DNA of 64,000 nucleotides from Liolophura sinensis (GCF_032854445.1 NC_088303.1:1061501-1125500), one strand, 5' to 3'; positions 39,101 through 46,855 are shown, counted from the first letter of the stretch. The notes: generated by a model not told the origin, from the sequence alone. Translations and numbers: made by a program.

Positions 39101-42100
39101 CTCTTTGAACTGCTTATGGCGGATGCGCTTTTCCACAACTCCCTTTTCACGCCCTTGGCCTTCTTAATGTTGGCTCCACCTGCCTCCAGAATGGAGTACA
39201 TCTTGGGGCGCAGACCAATGTATTCGGCGATCGGCGAGGTTGGGGACCAGCTTTTCGACCTCGGTAGACGCTTTCTTGCCGAGAAGGCCGTGCTGATAGT
39301 CTGACATCCACTCCTTCTGGACCACCAGACGCTCCGGGCTAATGGGTAGCCGTTATGTGCGTTATGTAGGCCGGCCGGATACTCTAGGTCGACCTCGAGG
39401 ATGTAACCGGAAGTACTGTCGTGGGGGTGGGTAGCAATCGTTTCACCGAGACGACGCGCGTCATCTACCCACTGGAAGCCGCCCGTTGGAAGGAACTGAC
39501 TTATAGCCCAGCCATATAGATTATTGGCGTCTAGGTATTGGATGTAGCTGTTTTAACTTTCGGGGTTGTATCCCTCCACCTGCGGATTATTGGCTTTGGC
39601 GTATCGCTTACTTACCATGGAGATACCTCCTCGCAACCCCTTCTCAATGAAGAGATGTTGGTCGTAGTCGGTCAACAGCTCCAGCTCTACCCCGGTCTTC
39701 TTGAACAGCGCATCCCACGAGAGACCTGGGCTCGTAAAGTAGTGAGTGGGGTCCAATCCATACTGCCGTAAACAAGTCTTCCGGAAGGCCTCAAACACAT
39801 CGGCCAACAGGAGTACGTCTGTGCGGCAGTAAAGGTCTGTGTGGTCTCCCAGATTGGTGCAGTCAAATACCTTCCATACCTGTTGAGCGTGGATGTAGTC
39901 CTCATCGCTAATCCCTGCGACGTTGAGCTTACTGTAGAAAGCCTCTTTGGGTGGGAGGCTGGACTCGCCGAAGCGCTCCCAGGAGTCCATATACTCATAG
40001 GGGTAGACACCCTTGCGCATGAGTAACTTATGTTTTTCTTCGGCAGGCTCATACCGGGCTATGATGTGGAAAGCCTCAGGTTTGTTGGCCTCTACCAGAT
40101 TGTCAAGGGAAGTCGGTAAGAATTGAACGCTGTCGATGAAGCGGAGCTGCCCCAGCGAGAAGGAGATGTACTTTTCCGTGTTGTTGGGGATGCAGGAGAC
40201 GCGGCCCTCCACCTTACTTATGGCTTGCATCACGAGGTGCCCGTCGTAGCCCCGTAGGTTGTTGAAGACTACCGGTATGGCTGTCTTGAGACCCAGGCCC
40301 CCAACTTTAGGTTGCATACGTTATGGACCGCGCCTCTGTACTTGCCGGTGATATGGCAGTGATCGCGCACAGAATCGACGCTTAGAGGCTTCTCACATAC
40401 GTGACAGGTTGCGGCGTTGTTGTGACTCCTGCCAGTCCTGGGGAGTCATCCTCATAGCTATAGGGTTAGCTAGAACATTTTGGATTTCCCGCTCCTCCTG
40501 CCGAAGAGCTCTGAGGAAGTGTTCCGTCGCGTCAGAGCCTCTGTATTCCACGGGGCGTTTTGTGTGGCCGTCGCAACGCACCACAACATAGCAGTAACTG
40601 CAGCGCTCGTGGTGCTGAGTCTTTTGAGTGCTGCTCTTTGTGGGGCTGGGCGGCGGGCCTTCAACCTTTTTGGTCAGAGCCTCGAAGTCGGCATATATGA
40701 TGAACGGCGCCGGTAGCTGCTTGTGGTGGTTCTGGAAGGAAAACTTGTTTTCCCCCTCCTGGGGCATTTCCACCCTCACCGCCGTCTGGCCAATCCCTCG
40801 GCATTCCGGCTTATGCGCCTCGAGCAGGTCCTCCCTTGTGTAGCCGTGTAGGCAGCGCTCGCAGAAGTGTTTGCGATTTGGCGCCTTACTTTCTTGGTAT
40901 AGGAGCCGATTGAGGTCTTTTATCCACGTGTAATGGAATTTGCCTGCCTTCTCAATCAGCAGCAGATTGATTTGGGGCGTGTCGCCGGGCTTCTTGCTGA
41001 GGCGATGCACGATCACGCCCTTGTCCCACCCGAACACATTGATGGCGAGGTCGTTCTTCCCCTCCACTTTAGGGATCTGAGAGATGGGTGTTGGGGCGCC
41101 GATCCCCCCAAAGTCAAGACCATCATTGGTGGGATACTTTGTTGGTCTCTGGGGGTCCCGGGCGGCTGGAAATAAGGCAGACCGGAGTGCCCATCGGAGG
41201 CAGTCGTCGTCTTTGTTCTTCACGTTGATGACTGCTTTCTTGTTACTCACGGCTGTAGGTAGGGGGATGTAGGACCCGCCTCTCAGCTTCTGATACCTTG
41301 CAATGTCAAGCCAGAGTGTTTGCACGCTATTTACAGCCCACCCTGACCCTCGCTGTGTCCATTTTCCTAGCGCCTCCTGGATGGTGGGGAAGACCTTATC
41401 AAGACCGTCAATGTCACCGACCTCTAGGAGAGCCTCCTGTTTGCCGCGGTGTACTGGGCTGGTATACTCTTCACTGCCATCGGCGTGGGCCTTTCGCAGC
41501 TGAACCCTCAGGCCTAGTTGGAACTTAACCCCGTTGAGTGCCAGGATCTCTTCTTCTAGCTTCTGGCGAATACTGGCTCGAATTTCTTCTAAGAAGGCTA
41601 CTGGGTCCGTCCAAACACCTTCGGGTACGCCCATCTGCCAGACCTGAAGGAGATTCCTTATGGCCCTGCCGGTGTTAATGAATTCTAGTTTCTTTTTTAC
41701 CCTGTATTCCACCTAGCAATTCATCCAACTCCTCGTTACTGAGGAAGTTCTTGTTTTCTTGCTTCAACTCCTCGTTACTGAGGAAGTTCTTTTTGTCTTG
41801 CTTCAACTCCTCGTTACTGAGGGGGTTCTTGACATCTTTCTTCAACTTCTCGTTACTTCGGGAGTTTTTGATGTCTTGCAGCCGCATCCACTCAGCCACA
41901 GCCGTTTTATGCCTGTCGAGGATCCCCTGCAATTCTTCCAAGGCATTGCGGGACCGTGGGTACTTGGGCCGCACACCTAGGAGCATCTCAAACTCCTCCC
42001 GTAGTGCTCGCGCTTTTTAATGGTGCCTCATTGTACGAGTCCTTGTAACTATGCACACGACTCTCTAATTGTAAATTTCTATAGCCGCCAGCCGTTTGAA

Positions 42101-45100
42101 CTCGTCCAAGAAAGCCTTGTGCCTCCACTTCCTTTCACGCGTCTGGACCCTATTATGTCCTCAGGCCATGCAAAGCCGAAATCGGTTTTTAACGCCCCGA
42201 CCACAGCTAATACATGGCTGGGTGCCAGGACCCTGCCGCAGACGGTATAGGTGACCCCCGCAGTACTCCCCCAGACAACTCTTACCACAGAGCTCCGTGG
42301 AGCCGGTGAGAAGCCACCGGCAATTATTGTAACCCTTTCGCATGTTGTATACACGCTTGGTGTAGAAGCATACCAGGTGCGATGGGTATGTCTAATACAA
42401 CCCCCAGAAGCTGGGAAAGCGGGGTGGGGGCCTCTATTTGTTATGGGGAGGGCCCCAAGGGAAGGGCGTGCCAGAACCTATAGTGTGTATACTACATGAC
42501 AGATATCAACAATTACATCATGTTTTATCTAATAACACATTCATCGTTATTACGAGTATCATTGTCATAACACACATTGTACAGACTTTAGAAACAAGGA
42601 CATCTTCTGGCTCATGGACCTGAAGCGTCTTGTCCAGGTGATCAACTGGCGCCTGACCAATGATATCACAGGTTCAAATCTAGCTCTGGCAAATTCACTT
42701 TCAGGTTTAAGTCAGTTGGTTTGTCATTTACTTGGTGAAGGACCATTTTATTGTTGTTTAACGCCATATTGTTATGTGCACGACTGCCGTCAGTTTCTAA
42801 ATTTAGCTTGCCACTGTTTACATACGCTGAGTTCAGTGCCTGCTGTCTGCCTCTACCTTAGAATATTCCAGAATGCGCTCAGTTCGGTGCCTGTTTGTTT
42901 ACATCAAGTGTTCAGGAATTTTCTTATTCTAGACAATTCCACCAGGCTATATAAGACCTATGAAAGCAGGTCAAAAGGGAGAGAAGGAAGAATTATTGAG
43001 AGTTTGGATGTTTTTGCTGTGTATTACTTTAGTAGGCCTTTTGTGCTGAATTTTGGCGTCTTTATAGCCTCTGGCTTTGTTATATCCTATCTCCACCGAG
43101 CACTTGTTCAGTCTGAACTTGTATGTTTAATTTGTGCTCTTGTATACACAGTGCTTATTAGTACACGGACCCTGTCTGTAGAATTTTGTGTATATTTCGT
43201 CATGCACTCAGTTATACTGTGGATTTTCCCTCTTGTGAGCTTGCCTCTGAGCATTTATGCCTGTGTGGTATATATTGTGGAATATATGCGTCCGTTTGGA
43301 CTTGACACCGTAAGTACTTTAGTATTTGTACACATACTGCCATCCTTTCTTGTTAAACTTAAGTACTTTAGTATTTGTATAAGTCTTATTATCTGTTCTT
43401 GTGAAAGCTAATAAATTGTTGTAAAATAAAATCTGCTGGTTTTGGTTACTTTTTTTGTGCGTCTAAACTGTCGTGTATTTTGAACAAGCCATCTCTTTAT
43501 AATACAGACAGTTTGGGTCGTAACAATATACTCACGAATTTTCCTCCATCATATAAGTTACTGTACACATTCTTGAGTGTTAGACTCAAGTCATAAGTAA
43601 TATACACTGGTAGATACATACATCATGCATGAAATATACCATCAAATCAATTCGTTTTGTTTTGTAGCTGGCTACATGGCTCAACGTATGGTGACGGCTT
43701 TCATAAATACACGTTAGACTGGTCGCCTTCGCATATCAAGTAAGTACACATTAGAAAGGTTGCCTTCGCATATCAAGTAAGTGACATTCATACACAAGGA
43801 AACGTTAGACTGGTTGCCTTCGCATATCAAGTAAGTACACATTATATTGGTTGCCTTCGACTATCAAAAAAGTGACAATTCATTAATAAGTACACCTTAG
43901 ACTGGTCGCCTTCGCATATGAAGTAAGTGACCATCCATTCATAAGTACATGTTAGTCTGGTTGTTTTCGCATATCAGGTAATGACGATCAATTCATAAGT
44001 ATACGTTAGACTGGTCGCCTTTGCATATCAAGTAAGTACACGTTAGACTGGTCGCCTTTGCATATCATGTAAGTACACGTTAGACTGGTCGCCTTCACAT
44101 ATCAAGTAAGTAACCATCCATTCATAAGTACATGTTAGTCTGGTTGCTTTTGCATATCAGGTAATGACGATCAATTCATAAGTAGATTTTAGACTGGTCG
44201 CCATTGCATATCAAGTAAGTACACGTTATACTGGTCGTCTTCGCATATCAAGTAAGTACACGTTAGACTGGTCGCCTTCACATATAAAGTAAGTACACAT
44301 TGGACTGGTTGCCTTGGCAGATCAAGTAAGTGACCATATATTCATAAGTGCATGTTAGTCTGGATGCTTTTGCATATCATGTAATGACGATTAATTCTTA
44401 AGTACACGTTAGACTGGTCGCCTCCGCATATCAAGTAAGTACACGTTAGACTGGTCGCCTTCGTATATCAAGTAAGTGACCATTCATTCATAAGTACACA
44501 TTAGACTGGTCGCCTTCGTATATCAAGTAAGTGACTATTCATTCATAAGTGCACGTTAGACTGGTCGCCTTCGCGTATCAAGTAACTAACCATTCATACC
44601 TTTACATGTATACTGGAACGTTTTCCTCTCAACATCATTGTTCAGCTGGTTTTACACTAGCATCAGAAACAGGGCTAAATACGTGCATGTAGTGAAAACT
44701 CCATGCACTCAAGTTTCACTGGAATGAAATATGAATTGTGGCATTATAAGAGAAACTTTCCAGAAACCAAAAGACGAGCAGCATAAAACGATATTTGTTT
44801 CCTCGCTTCGATTGTTCACCGCCAAATATTTTATTCCTCCTAACTGTATGAACCAAGGGGTCTTCATAATGCTGGCAACCATCGTATAAATGAAATATTT
44901 TTGAGTATGGCGTAAAACACCTGCTAAATGTCTGTTCCTTTTATAATTTCATCAGATGCCATTTCTATATACACTTTCTTTATACATGCCGCAGAAAAGT
45001 ATGACAAACCCTGGCCTAATGCCAACATCTGCCCAGTTTGCACACACGTCACATAATATGATCATTACAGTTGTACTGTCAACTTCTGTTTAGTCTGCGT

Positions 45101-46060
45101 ACATGTCACATAAAATAATATTTACAGATCTACTGACATCTTCTGTCCAATTTGCATACATGTCGCACAGTATGATAATTACAGTTGTAATGTCAGCTTC
45201 TGTCCAGTTTGCTTACATGTCACATAGTATAATAATTACAGTTGTACTGTCCGCTTCTGCCCAGTTTTTATACATGTCGCACAGTATAATACTTACTGTT
45301 TTAATGTCAGTTTCTGCCCCGTTTGCACACTTGCCACATAATATGATAATTACAGTTGTAATGTCAGTTTCTGCTCAGTTGCATACGTCACATAATATGA
45401 TGATTATATGCAGTCGTAATGTCATCTGCTGTCTCTTTGAAGCATTTACATCGACAACACTCTGATACTGGGTACACCAATGCCCGGGGACGGCCTCCAT
45501 CACCACTACGGGCTCGCCGGAAACAACATATGGGGGTCCTCCCATAATGCACCTTTTGACCAAGATGTATGTGTTACTTAAGGCCCATAAGAACAGATCT
45601 CATATAAATAGAGTACGCGTTCACTAAAACACTGAATACAATGTAAATAAATTTTATACGGTGTTAAGAGTTTTAAGCCATGTTAAGCAAGCTGACGCAC
45701 AGTTACGTTACCGATTCGTTTTAGGCTTATTACGGTACAAGATTATTACGGAGCAGTTCTACGTTCAGCAAGATTATATACGGAGTAAAACACAAAATAA
45801 ATAAATAAGAATCTGTAAATGACACGTAAATGGTCGTTATGTTTCAGTTCTACGTCATTATGAATGTAGCCGTAGGAGGCACCGGCGGGATATTCCCGGA
45901 CAATGTGAGAAACTACCCTCATCCCAAACCCTGGAGCAACCACCAGAGCTCCGGCGTAGCCATGCAGAACTTCTGGAACCACAAGAATGACTGGCTCTCC
46001 ACCTGGCACGGTGAAGATGCCGCCATGAAAGTCGACTCCGTGACCATATGGACATACTAA
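24199..46060 (+). CDS. Secreted GH16 endo-beta-1,3-glucanase, diverged paralogue with a Polinton in intron 7
   Basis: Ten exons: 24199-24277, 25324-25463, 26630-26704, 27378-27438, 27712-27885, 28099-28176, 28477-28573, 43668-43739, 45443-45566 and 45848-46060 (TAA). They give 370 residues. Intron positions and phases are identical to the two - strand copies. The N-terminus is a signal peptide ([20 protein letters not shown]). Exon 5 has [20 protein letters not shown], exon 6 has the catalytic GEIDVAE (E195, D197, E200) and exon 10 has [15 protein letters not shown]. The start of exon 2 is set by phase (tattatgcag/AAGAG). Intron 7 spans about 15.1 kb because it holds the Polinton and a probable solo LTR. 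Introns 1, 2 and 8 hold minisatellites. The frame is intact throughout, so the gene looks functional if intron 7 is spliced. It is much more diverged from the other two copies than they are from each other. Confidence 0.92.
24880..25175. repeat. About 56-bp tandem repeat, 5 copies, in GH16 middle gene intron 1
   Basis: Units combine tcgagttcagctctcgcatt, aggtatattgtgaa and gagagatggtttact. Several units carry ccag/gtatat, a donor-like step. Confidence 0.85.
25655..26285. repeat. 30-bp minisatellite, about 21 copies, in GH16 middle gene intron 2
   Basis: The unit contains aaatgtgacgccgatcaggt and ttcccc. It begins about 190 bases after exon 2. Confidence 0.92.
28649..28736 (+). repeat. Polinton left terminal inverted repeat
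   Basis: It starts gtagtatacacactataggt and contains ttggggccctccccataaca. It matches the reverse complement of 42405-42495 with few mismatches for roughly 75-90 bases, then similarity fades into C-rich sequence. The base before it is A, so the end may read AG as in other Polintons. Confidence 0.88.
28760..30330. other. Polinton left subterminal region; no protein gene seen
   Basis: It holds a tRNA-like stretch near 28995-29125 (perfect B box ggttcgagccc, but no matching acceptor stem), which is probably a SINE or tRNA remnant. A short hairpin with arms ccgtcc and ggacgg lies near 29160. Diverged direct repeats occupy about 29490-29940 (tttctacctcctg, ttgttttcctt). A poly-C run sits at 30308-30320. 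No coding frame resembles a Polinton gene. Confidence 0.5.
30331..31104 (-). pseudogene. Polinton membrane-associated protein, frameshifted
   Basis: Read on the - strand from 31104. It has a proline-rich N-terminal region with repeated PLAPTAP, a charged segment ([19 protein letters not shown]) and a long hydrophobic stretch ([20 protein letters not shown]). After about 30690 the coding frame changes, and near 30541-30588 a hairpin-bearing insertion interrupts it. A lysine-rich C-terminus in yet another frame ends at the TAA at 30331-30333. I recognise it as a recurrent Polinton accessory protein of unknown function. Confidence 0.6.
31185..31418 (-). CDS. Small Polinton protein of unknown function
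   Basis: 77 codons, intact. It begins [15 protein letters not shown] and contains [20 protein letters not shown]. It is compact and mostly beta-like, with no recognised motif. It lies in the left - strand gene cluster between the membrane-protein remnant and the frameshifted gene at 31574. An additional open stretch without ATG at about 31427-31590 ([18 protein letters not shown]) may be the displaced end of the next gene. Confidence 0.5.
   Translation of the reverse strand: MPMLRINPGSILIFNIILGAASQRRSSMITGVKLKWPAEHDGKELRLMIKLPAQGDPVIRSSLEDIRVFAGERFQSR
31574..31847 (-). pseudogene. Small Polinton gene with a frameshift in a poly-G run
   Basis: The start ATG at 31847-31845 overlaps the TGA of the upstream gene as ATGA. 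The first frame reads through [17 protein letters not shown] and then meets a run of about 16 G (+ strand C run near 31680-31696). Sensible sequence ([18 protein letters not shown]) continues in another frame to 31574. It may be a real indel or a homopolymer sequencing error. Function unknown. Confidence 0.5.
31844..32512 (-). CDS. Probable Polinton minor capsid (penton-like) protein
   Basis: 222 codons without interruption, starting [20 protein letters not shown]. Beta-rich, with segments such as [20 protein letters not shown] and a C-terminal [17 protein letters not shown]. The size, position beside the capsid block and C-terminal strand pattern fit the single jelly-roll minor capsid protein of Polintons. 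This assignment is by context and resemblance and is not certain. The start codon lies one base from the start of the divergent gene at 32514. One of the few long intact frames in the element. Confidence 0.55.
   Translation of the reverse strand: MAKMFITLTDILNGAQHTLPHALNNLDGRLKTALREITFYPNWVNIPTRVDFLLDGKHVEVPTGYYNVCMLDKGIFRPRGVSLEMNEATVRLVLTLPRNAIITLLELAPILGFSNGNMPREGTVEGGKSSNLVPQKEAFVHLDELSTSENVRITSGFSGGSTLLQAIAVTGEDINCGKTVSFPNPKYKTLRADYITHLTVALLDKDGKYMNLGYLSATLEIK
32514..33815 (+). pseudogene. Large Polinton protein of unknown function, one frameshift
   Basis: The first part is 32514-32867 ([17 protein letters not shown] onward, with [15 protein letters not shown]). The frame then shifts near 32864 and continues as 32913-33815. 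The second part has [38 protein letters not shown] and, near the C-terminus, a transmembrane helix ([15 protein letters not shown]) followed by basic residues. Together about 430 codons. I recognise it as a conserved Polinton gene without an assigned role; a membrane-anchored virion protein is only a guess. Confidence 0.65.
33678..34347 (-). pseudogene. Polinton accessory protein, acidic N-terminus, frameshifted
   Basis: Start ATG at 34347-34345 ([16 protein letters not shown]). It has a D/E/N-rich repeat region, then [20 protein letters not shown] and [20 protein letters not shown]. The frame breaks near 33890 and an alanine-rich segment ([19 protein letters not shown]) continues in another frame to 33678. 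Its 3' end overlaps the opposite-strand gene ending at 33815 by about 138 bases. It is divergent from the capsid gene, whose start is 44 bases away. Function unknown. Confidence 0.6.
34391..35433 (+). pseudogene. MCP: Polinton double jelly-roll major capsid protein, disrupted
   Basis: The frame from 34391 ([14 protein letters not shown]) runs to an in-frame TGA at 34940-34942 and has the typical N-terminal jelly-roll segment ([17 protein letters not shown]). After a second stop near 35007 the sequence resumes in another frame with [20 protein letters not shown], so bases appear to be missing at this point. A third frame from about 35230 to the TGA at 35431 carries the C-terminal strand region ([19 protein letters not shown]). 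The end overlaps the ATPase start by 29 bases. It forms the virion shell in intact elements; this copy cannot encode it in one frame. Confidence 0.8.
35405..36015 (+). pseudogene. ATP: Polinton genome-packaging ATPase (FtsK/HerA type), one frameshift
   Basis: The N-terminal part (35405-35620) contains the Walker A motif CGQTNCGKT. The frame shifts near 35595. The remainder to 36015 contains the Walker B motif LYIIDDCS and the [19 protein letters not shown] segment characteristic of these ATPases. In intact elements it pumps DNA into capsids. The motifs survive but the reading frame is split. Confidence 0.8.
36030..36596 (+). CDS. Polinton accessory protein, 188 aa
   Basis: Open frame starting [18 protein letters not shown]. 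It has a Q/P-rich segment, then the conserved-looking [20 protein letters not shown] and [20 protein letters not shown], with hydrophobic patches in the second half. The stop overlaps the next start as ATGA (36593-36596). A recurrent Polinton protein; no enzymatic motif seen. The cysteine-rich end (CCPRNEP) may be degraded. Confidence 0.6.
   Translation: MDTDELIDEILGAEEEPGRSQQPGPSQQLRDRLAALAVGGQAKRYLGKDVTATEIDTMSDEDVERLHSRNEAKLGARMVNGLGGMFLRSYVRAASWLLPSPPENRPMLMAQLATDPFVEQALSSASCWLYYCYGKYLAPLTMALTTAKHCSFEHQCCPRNEPYDPQEHEYNESGRPEGSGEGGSGFYE
36593..37039 (+). CDS. Polinton lysine-rich protein with one membrane segment
   Basis: 148 codons. The first third is very basic and alanine-rich ([20 protein letters not shown]), likely helical. 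It is followed by repeated EPDSTK motifs and then a hydrophobic stretch ([17 protein letters not shown]). A 27-base direct repeat encodes HARGADIT twice. The basic N-terminus could bind DNA like a core protein, but this is inference. Confidence 0.5.
   Translation: MTALRRISKKVAAGRAGAAARKAKAEKLKDELREAKAALLGAADSTKKQPKEPDSTKEGEATDFAKEPDSTKAHQITHWRAPLVLLGAGSLAVLVLPREWRSRYTAHARGADITLHARGADITPQEKNLHLNTRRDPFYIEQHVYSTQ
37020..37259 (+). CDS. Small hydrophobic Polinton protein
   Basis: 79 codons, starting 20 bases before the previous stop. It contains two hydrophobic segments ([17 protein letters not shown] and [17 protein letters not shown]). Ends two bases before the next start. Probably membrane-associated; function unknown. 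Confidence 0.5.
   Translation: MSTPPSDGKVLFNAAYHAAVVSLLATGYARLGQMVLKGALPKLDLTPRYVGMVIADVGMVMFSRELLIKQGLLLPNIIQ
37262..37711 (+). CDS. Polinton coiled-coil protein with C-terminal membrane helix
   Basis: 149 codons, intact. The N-terminus is [21 protein letters not shown] long charged helical region with [18 protein letters not shown] and [19 protein letters not shown] follows, then a [18 protein letters not shown] segment and a terminal hydrophobic helix ([19 protein letters not shown]). I recognise it as a common Polinton protein of unknown function. Confidence 0.6.
   Translation: MASIEMMMGGALVNALAFSGSNYMFSMLRSSGVDEERRRHDRTVEQLQAAQEKWARKRTERLDWINDELRRQGHAVQTFRDVDTAIREYSRVTGKTLTRDAREALLGSEPQFSDFYVPSEDQKHREMTFVILGMCVVGGVSYGIAKLTK
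37868..38887 (+). pseudogene. INT: Polinton retroviral-like integrase with two in-frame stops
   Basis: A single frame of 340 codons from [20 protein letters not shown] to TAG. Internal stops are TGA at 38039-38041 and TAG at 38246-38248, with no frameshift. The DDE triad residues are visible: D77 in HQADLLFL, D140 in QVDPGREF and E175 in [10 protein letters not shown]. It would catalyse integration. The two nonsense codons separate the first D and the second D from the start. Its stop overlaps that of the convergent polymerase gene by 12 bases. Confidence 0.85.
38876..41986 (-). pseudogene. PolB: Polinton DNA polymerase B (protein-primed type), deleted and frameshifted
   Basis: Read from 41986. 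The N-terminal part has four 13-residue repeats (SNEELKQ core) and shifts frame near 41690. The 41712-40393 part has a zinc-finger-like [17 protein letters not shown] segment and exonuclease motif I ([10 protein letters not shown]). After another shift near 40390 comes a second Cys/His segment (CHVCEKPL), exonuclease II ([10 protein letters not shown]) and III ([11 protein letters not shown]). A TAA at 39553-39555 precedes polymerase motif A ([11 protein letters not shown]). Near 39228 the sequence jumps directly to the C-terminal tail ([31 protein letters not shown]). Motifs B and C are absent, so no active polymerase can be made. Confidence 0.85.
42000..42404. other. Polinton right subterminal region; no gene seen
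   Basis: Noncoding sequence between the polymerase 5' end and the right inverted repeat. An open frame at 42020-42250 has no recognisable motif. I looked here for the missing protease and did not find it. Confidence 0.45.
42405..42495 (-). repeat. Polinton right terminal inverted repeat
   Basis: The reverse complement begins gtagtatacacactataggt and contains ttggggccctccccataaca, matching 28649-28736. The outermost shared base is 42495. Confidence 0.88.
42770..43525 (+). mobile_element. Probable solo LTR (756 bp) in GH16 intron 7
   Basis: Begins tgttatgtgc and ends tcgtaaca, that is TGTTA...TAACA inverted termini. It is flanked on both sides by ATAT (42766-42769 and 43526-43529), a candidate 4-bp target duplication. 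Inside are a TATA-like gctatataagacc near 42946 and AATAAA signals near 43411 and 43424, in the order expected for an LTR. No internal retroelement genes adjoin it. The 265-codon open frame at 42614-43411 lies mostly inside it and is probably fortuitous. Confidence 0.6.
43700..44600. repeat. Minisatellite made from the end of GH16 exon 8 and its 5' splice site
   Basis: About 19 units, basic length 37-38 bp. Many are extended by a gaccattcattcata spacer to about 50-55 bp. Each contains ttagactggtcgccttcgca and tatcaagtaagt. The first unit is the true exon 8 end (codons for TLDWSPSHI) followed by gtaagt at 43740. The remaining units lie in intron 8. The result is a ladder of decoy donor sites. 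Confidence 0.93.
44840..44935 (+). mobile_element. SINE 3' end fragment in GH16 middle gene intron 8
   Basis: Contains gaaatatttttgagtatggc followed by gtaaaacacc, the tail motif shared with the SINE at 13110. Confidence 0.55.
45020..45442. repeat. 56-57-bp minisatellite abutting the exon 9 acceptor, about 7 copies
   Basis: Units hold acataatatgataattacag, ttgtaatgtcagcttctg and cagtttgc. The last unit (gcagtcgtaatgtcatctgc) passes directly into the exon 9 acceptor tctctttgaag at 45442, and the unit resembles that acceptor plus the first exon bases. The + strand open frame at 45103-45465 is an artefact. Confidence 0.88.
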
Positions 46061-46399
46061 CGGACTCAATGGAGTGAAATGTACATGACATGATTACACG
46101 ACATACATGTTTTGTACTAAGGTATTGAATGATGAACTCTCAAACAATATAAGTCAAATCATATGACAATAGAGTGATGTATTTGTGATTTCGCAAACTA
46201 ACCTATATGTTTTAATATGTTCACTTCACGCTAACCACAGAGACTGCCGATTGGGATTGAGCAAGGAATGTCAGTTTCAACTCGCCTTCTTTACACACAA
46301 AAAGAAAAAAAAGATCGATAAGAGGTCCCAGAGTTAAGAACATCACCTCAAACAAAAAAAAACATCGTCCTCCAACAGAGTTGCCTGTTGTAACCATGA

Positions 46400-46720
46400 A
46401 AGCCTTGGTTTTTACATCGTAGTGTACAATTTTTCAGTCATGTAACGGTGAGGGGGCATTAGTGCAGGAAAAATCCATGCCGCCAAAGTCCTATCGTCAC
46501 GGAAGTATCATGCCGAAGACTCCAGACATAACACTCCATCCATTCACATTATACTGACACCAGGACAACCTGTGTCCTGTGTCCATTCAGTGCCGAGCGC
46601 CAAGCGAGGCATCAACAAGTACCATTTTTAACGTCTTTAATACGTGTGAACCAGGTTCAATCCCTAGTTGCCCGACTTCGAGACGAGTGCTTTATAACCA
46701 TTAGGCCATTTAAGCAGTGC
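46400..46720 (-). mobile_element. tRNA-derived SINE downstream of the middle GH16 gene
   Basis: On the - strand it has a tRNA-like head (ggcctaatggttataaagca; B-box region gggattgaacctgg), a core with gtcagtataatgtgaatgg and a tail with cattttttacgtcg-type sequence. Same family layout as the element at 15250. About 90 bases of it (46590-46678) recur at 47610-47699. Confidence 0.65.
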
Positions 46721-46734
46721 CAAAATTATATTTA

Positions 46735-46855
46735 TTTATTTATTTATTTGATTGGTGTTTTACGCCGTACTCAAGAACATTTCACTTGTACGACGGCGAC
46801 CATCATTGTGGTGGGAGGAAGCCAGGTGGATCCCAAAATTTAATAATCGTCCAAC
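46735..46855 (-). mobile_element. SINE 3' end fragment, inverted
   Basis: A (TTTA)n tract, then ttggtgttttacgccgtact and ttgtggtgggaggaagcc. Reverse complement of the tail module seen at 13030-13130. Confidence 0.6.

Larger units (their letters stand above)
28649..42495. mobile_element. Decayed Polinton/Maverick DNA transposon inside GH16 intron 7
   Basis: About 13.85 kb bounded by inverted repeats. It carries the Polinton gene set: DNA polymerase B, retroviral-type integrase, packaging ATPase, double jelly-roll capsid protein, a probable minor capsid protein and several compact accessory genes. The interior is visibly more GC-rich than the host sequence. Genes are packed with ATGA-type overlaps and tail-to-tail stop overlaps, as in DNA viruses. 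Most essential genes are disrupted and no adenain-like protease was found, so it is not expected to be autonomous. I could not see a clear 6-bp target duplication: 28643-28648 and 42496-42501 differ. Confidence 0.93.

Noticed and set aside
28643-42501. 6-bp target-site duplication of the Polinton
   Set aside because: The six bases outside each inverted repeat (tggaaa and atgaca) do not match. The ends may be slightly eroded, so none is claimed.
42614-43411. 265-codon + strand open frame with hydrophobic stretches
   Set aside because: It lies mostly within the probable solo LTR, includes its TATA-like region and has no recognisable domain. It is flagged under the LTR instead.
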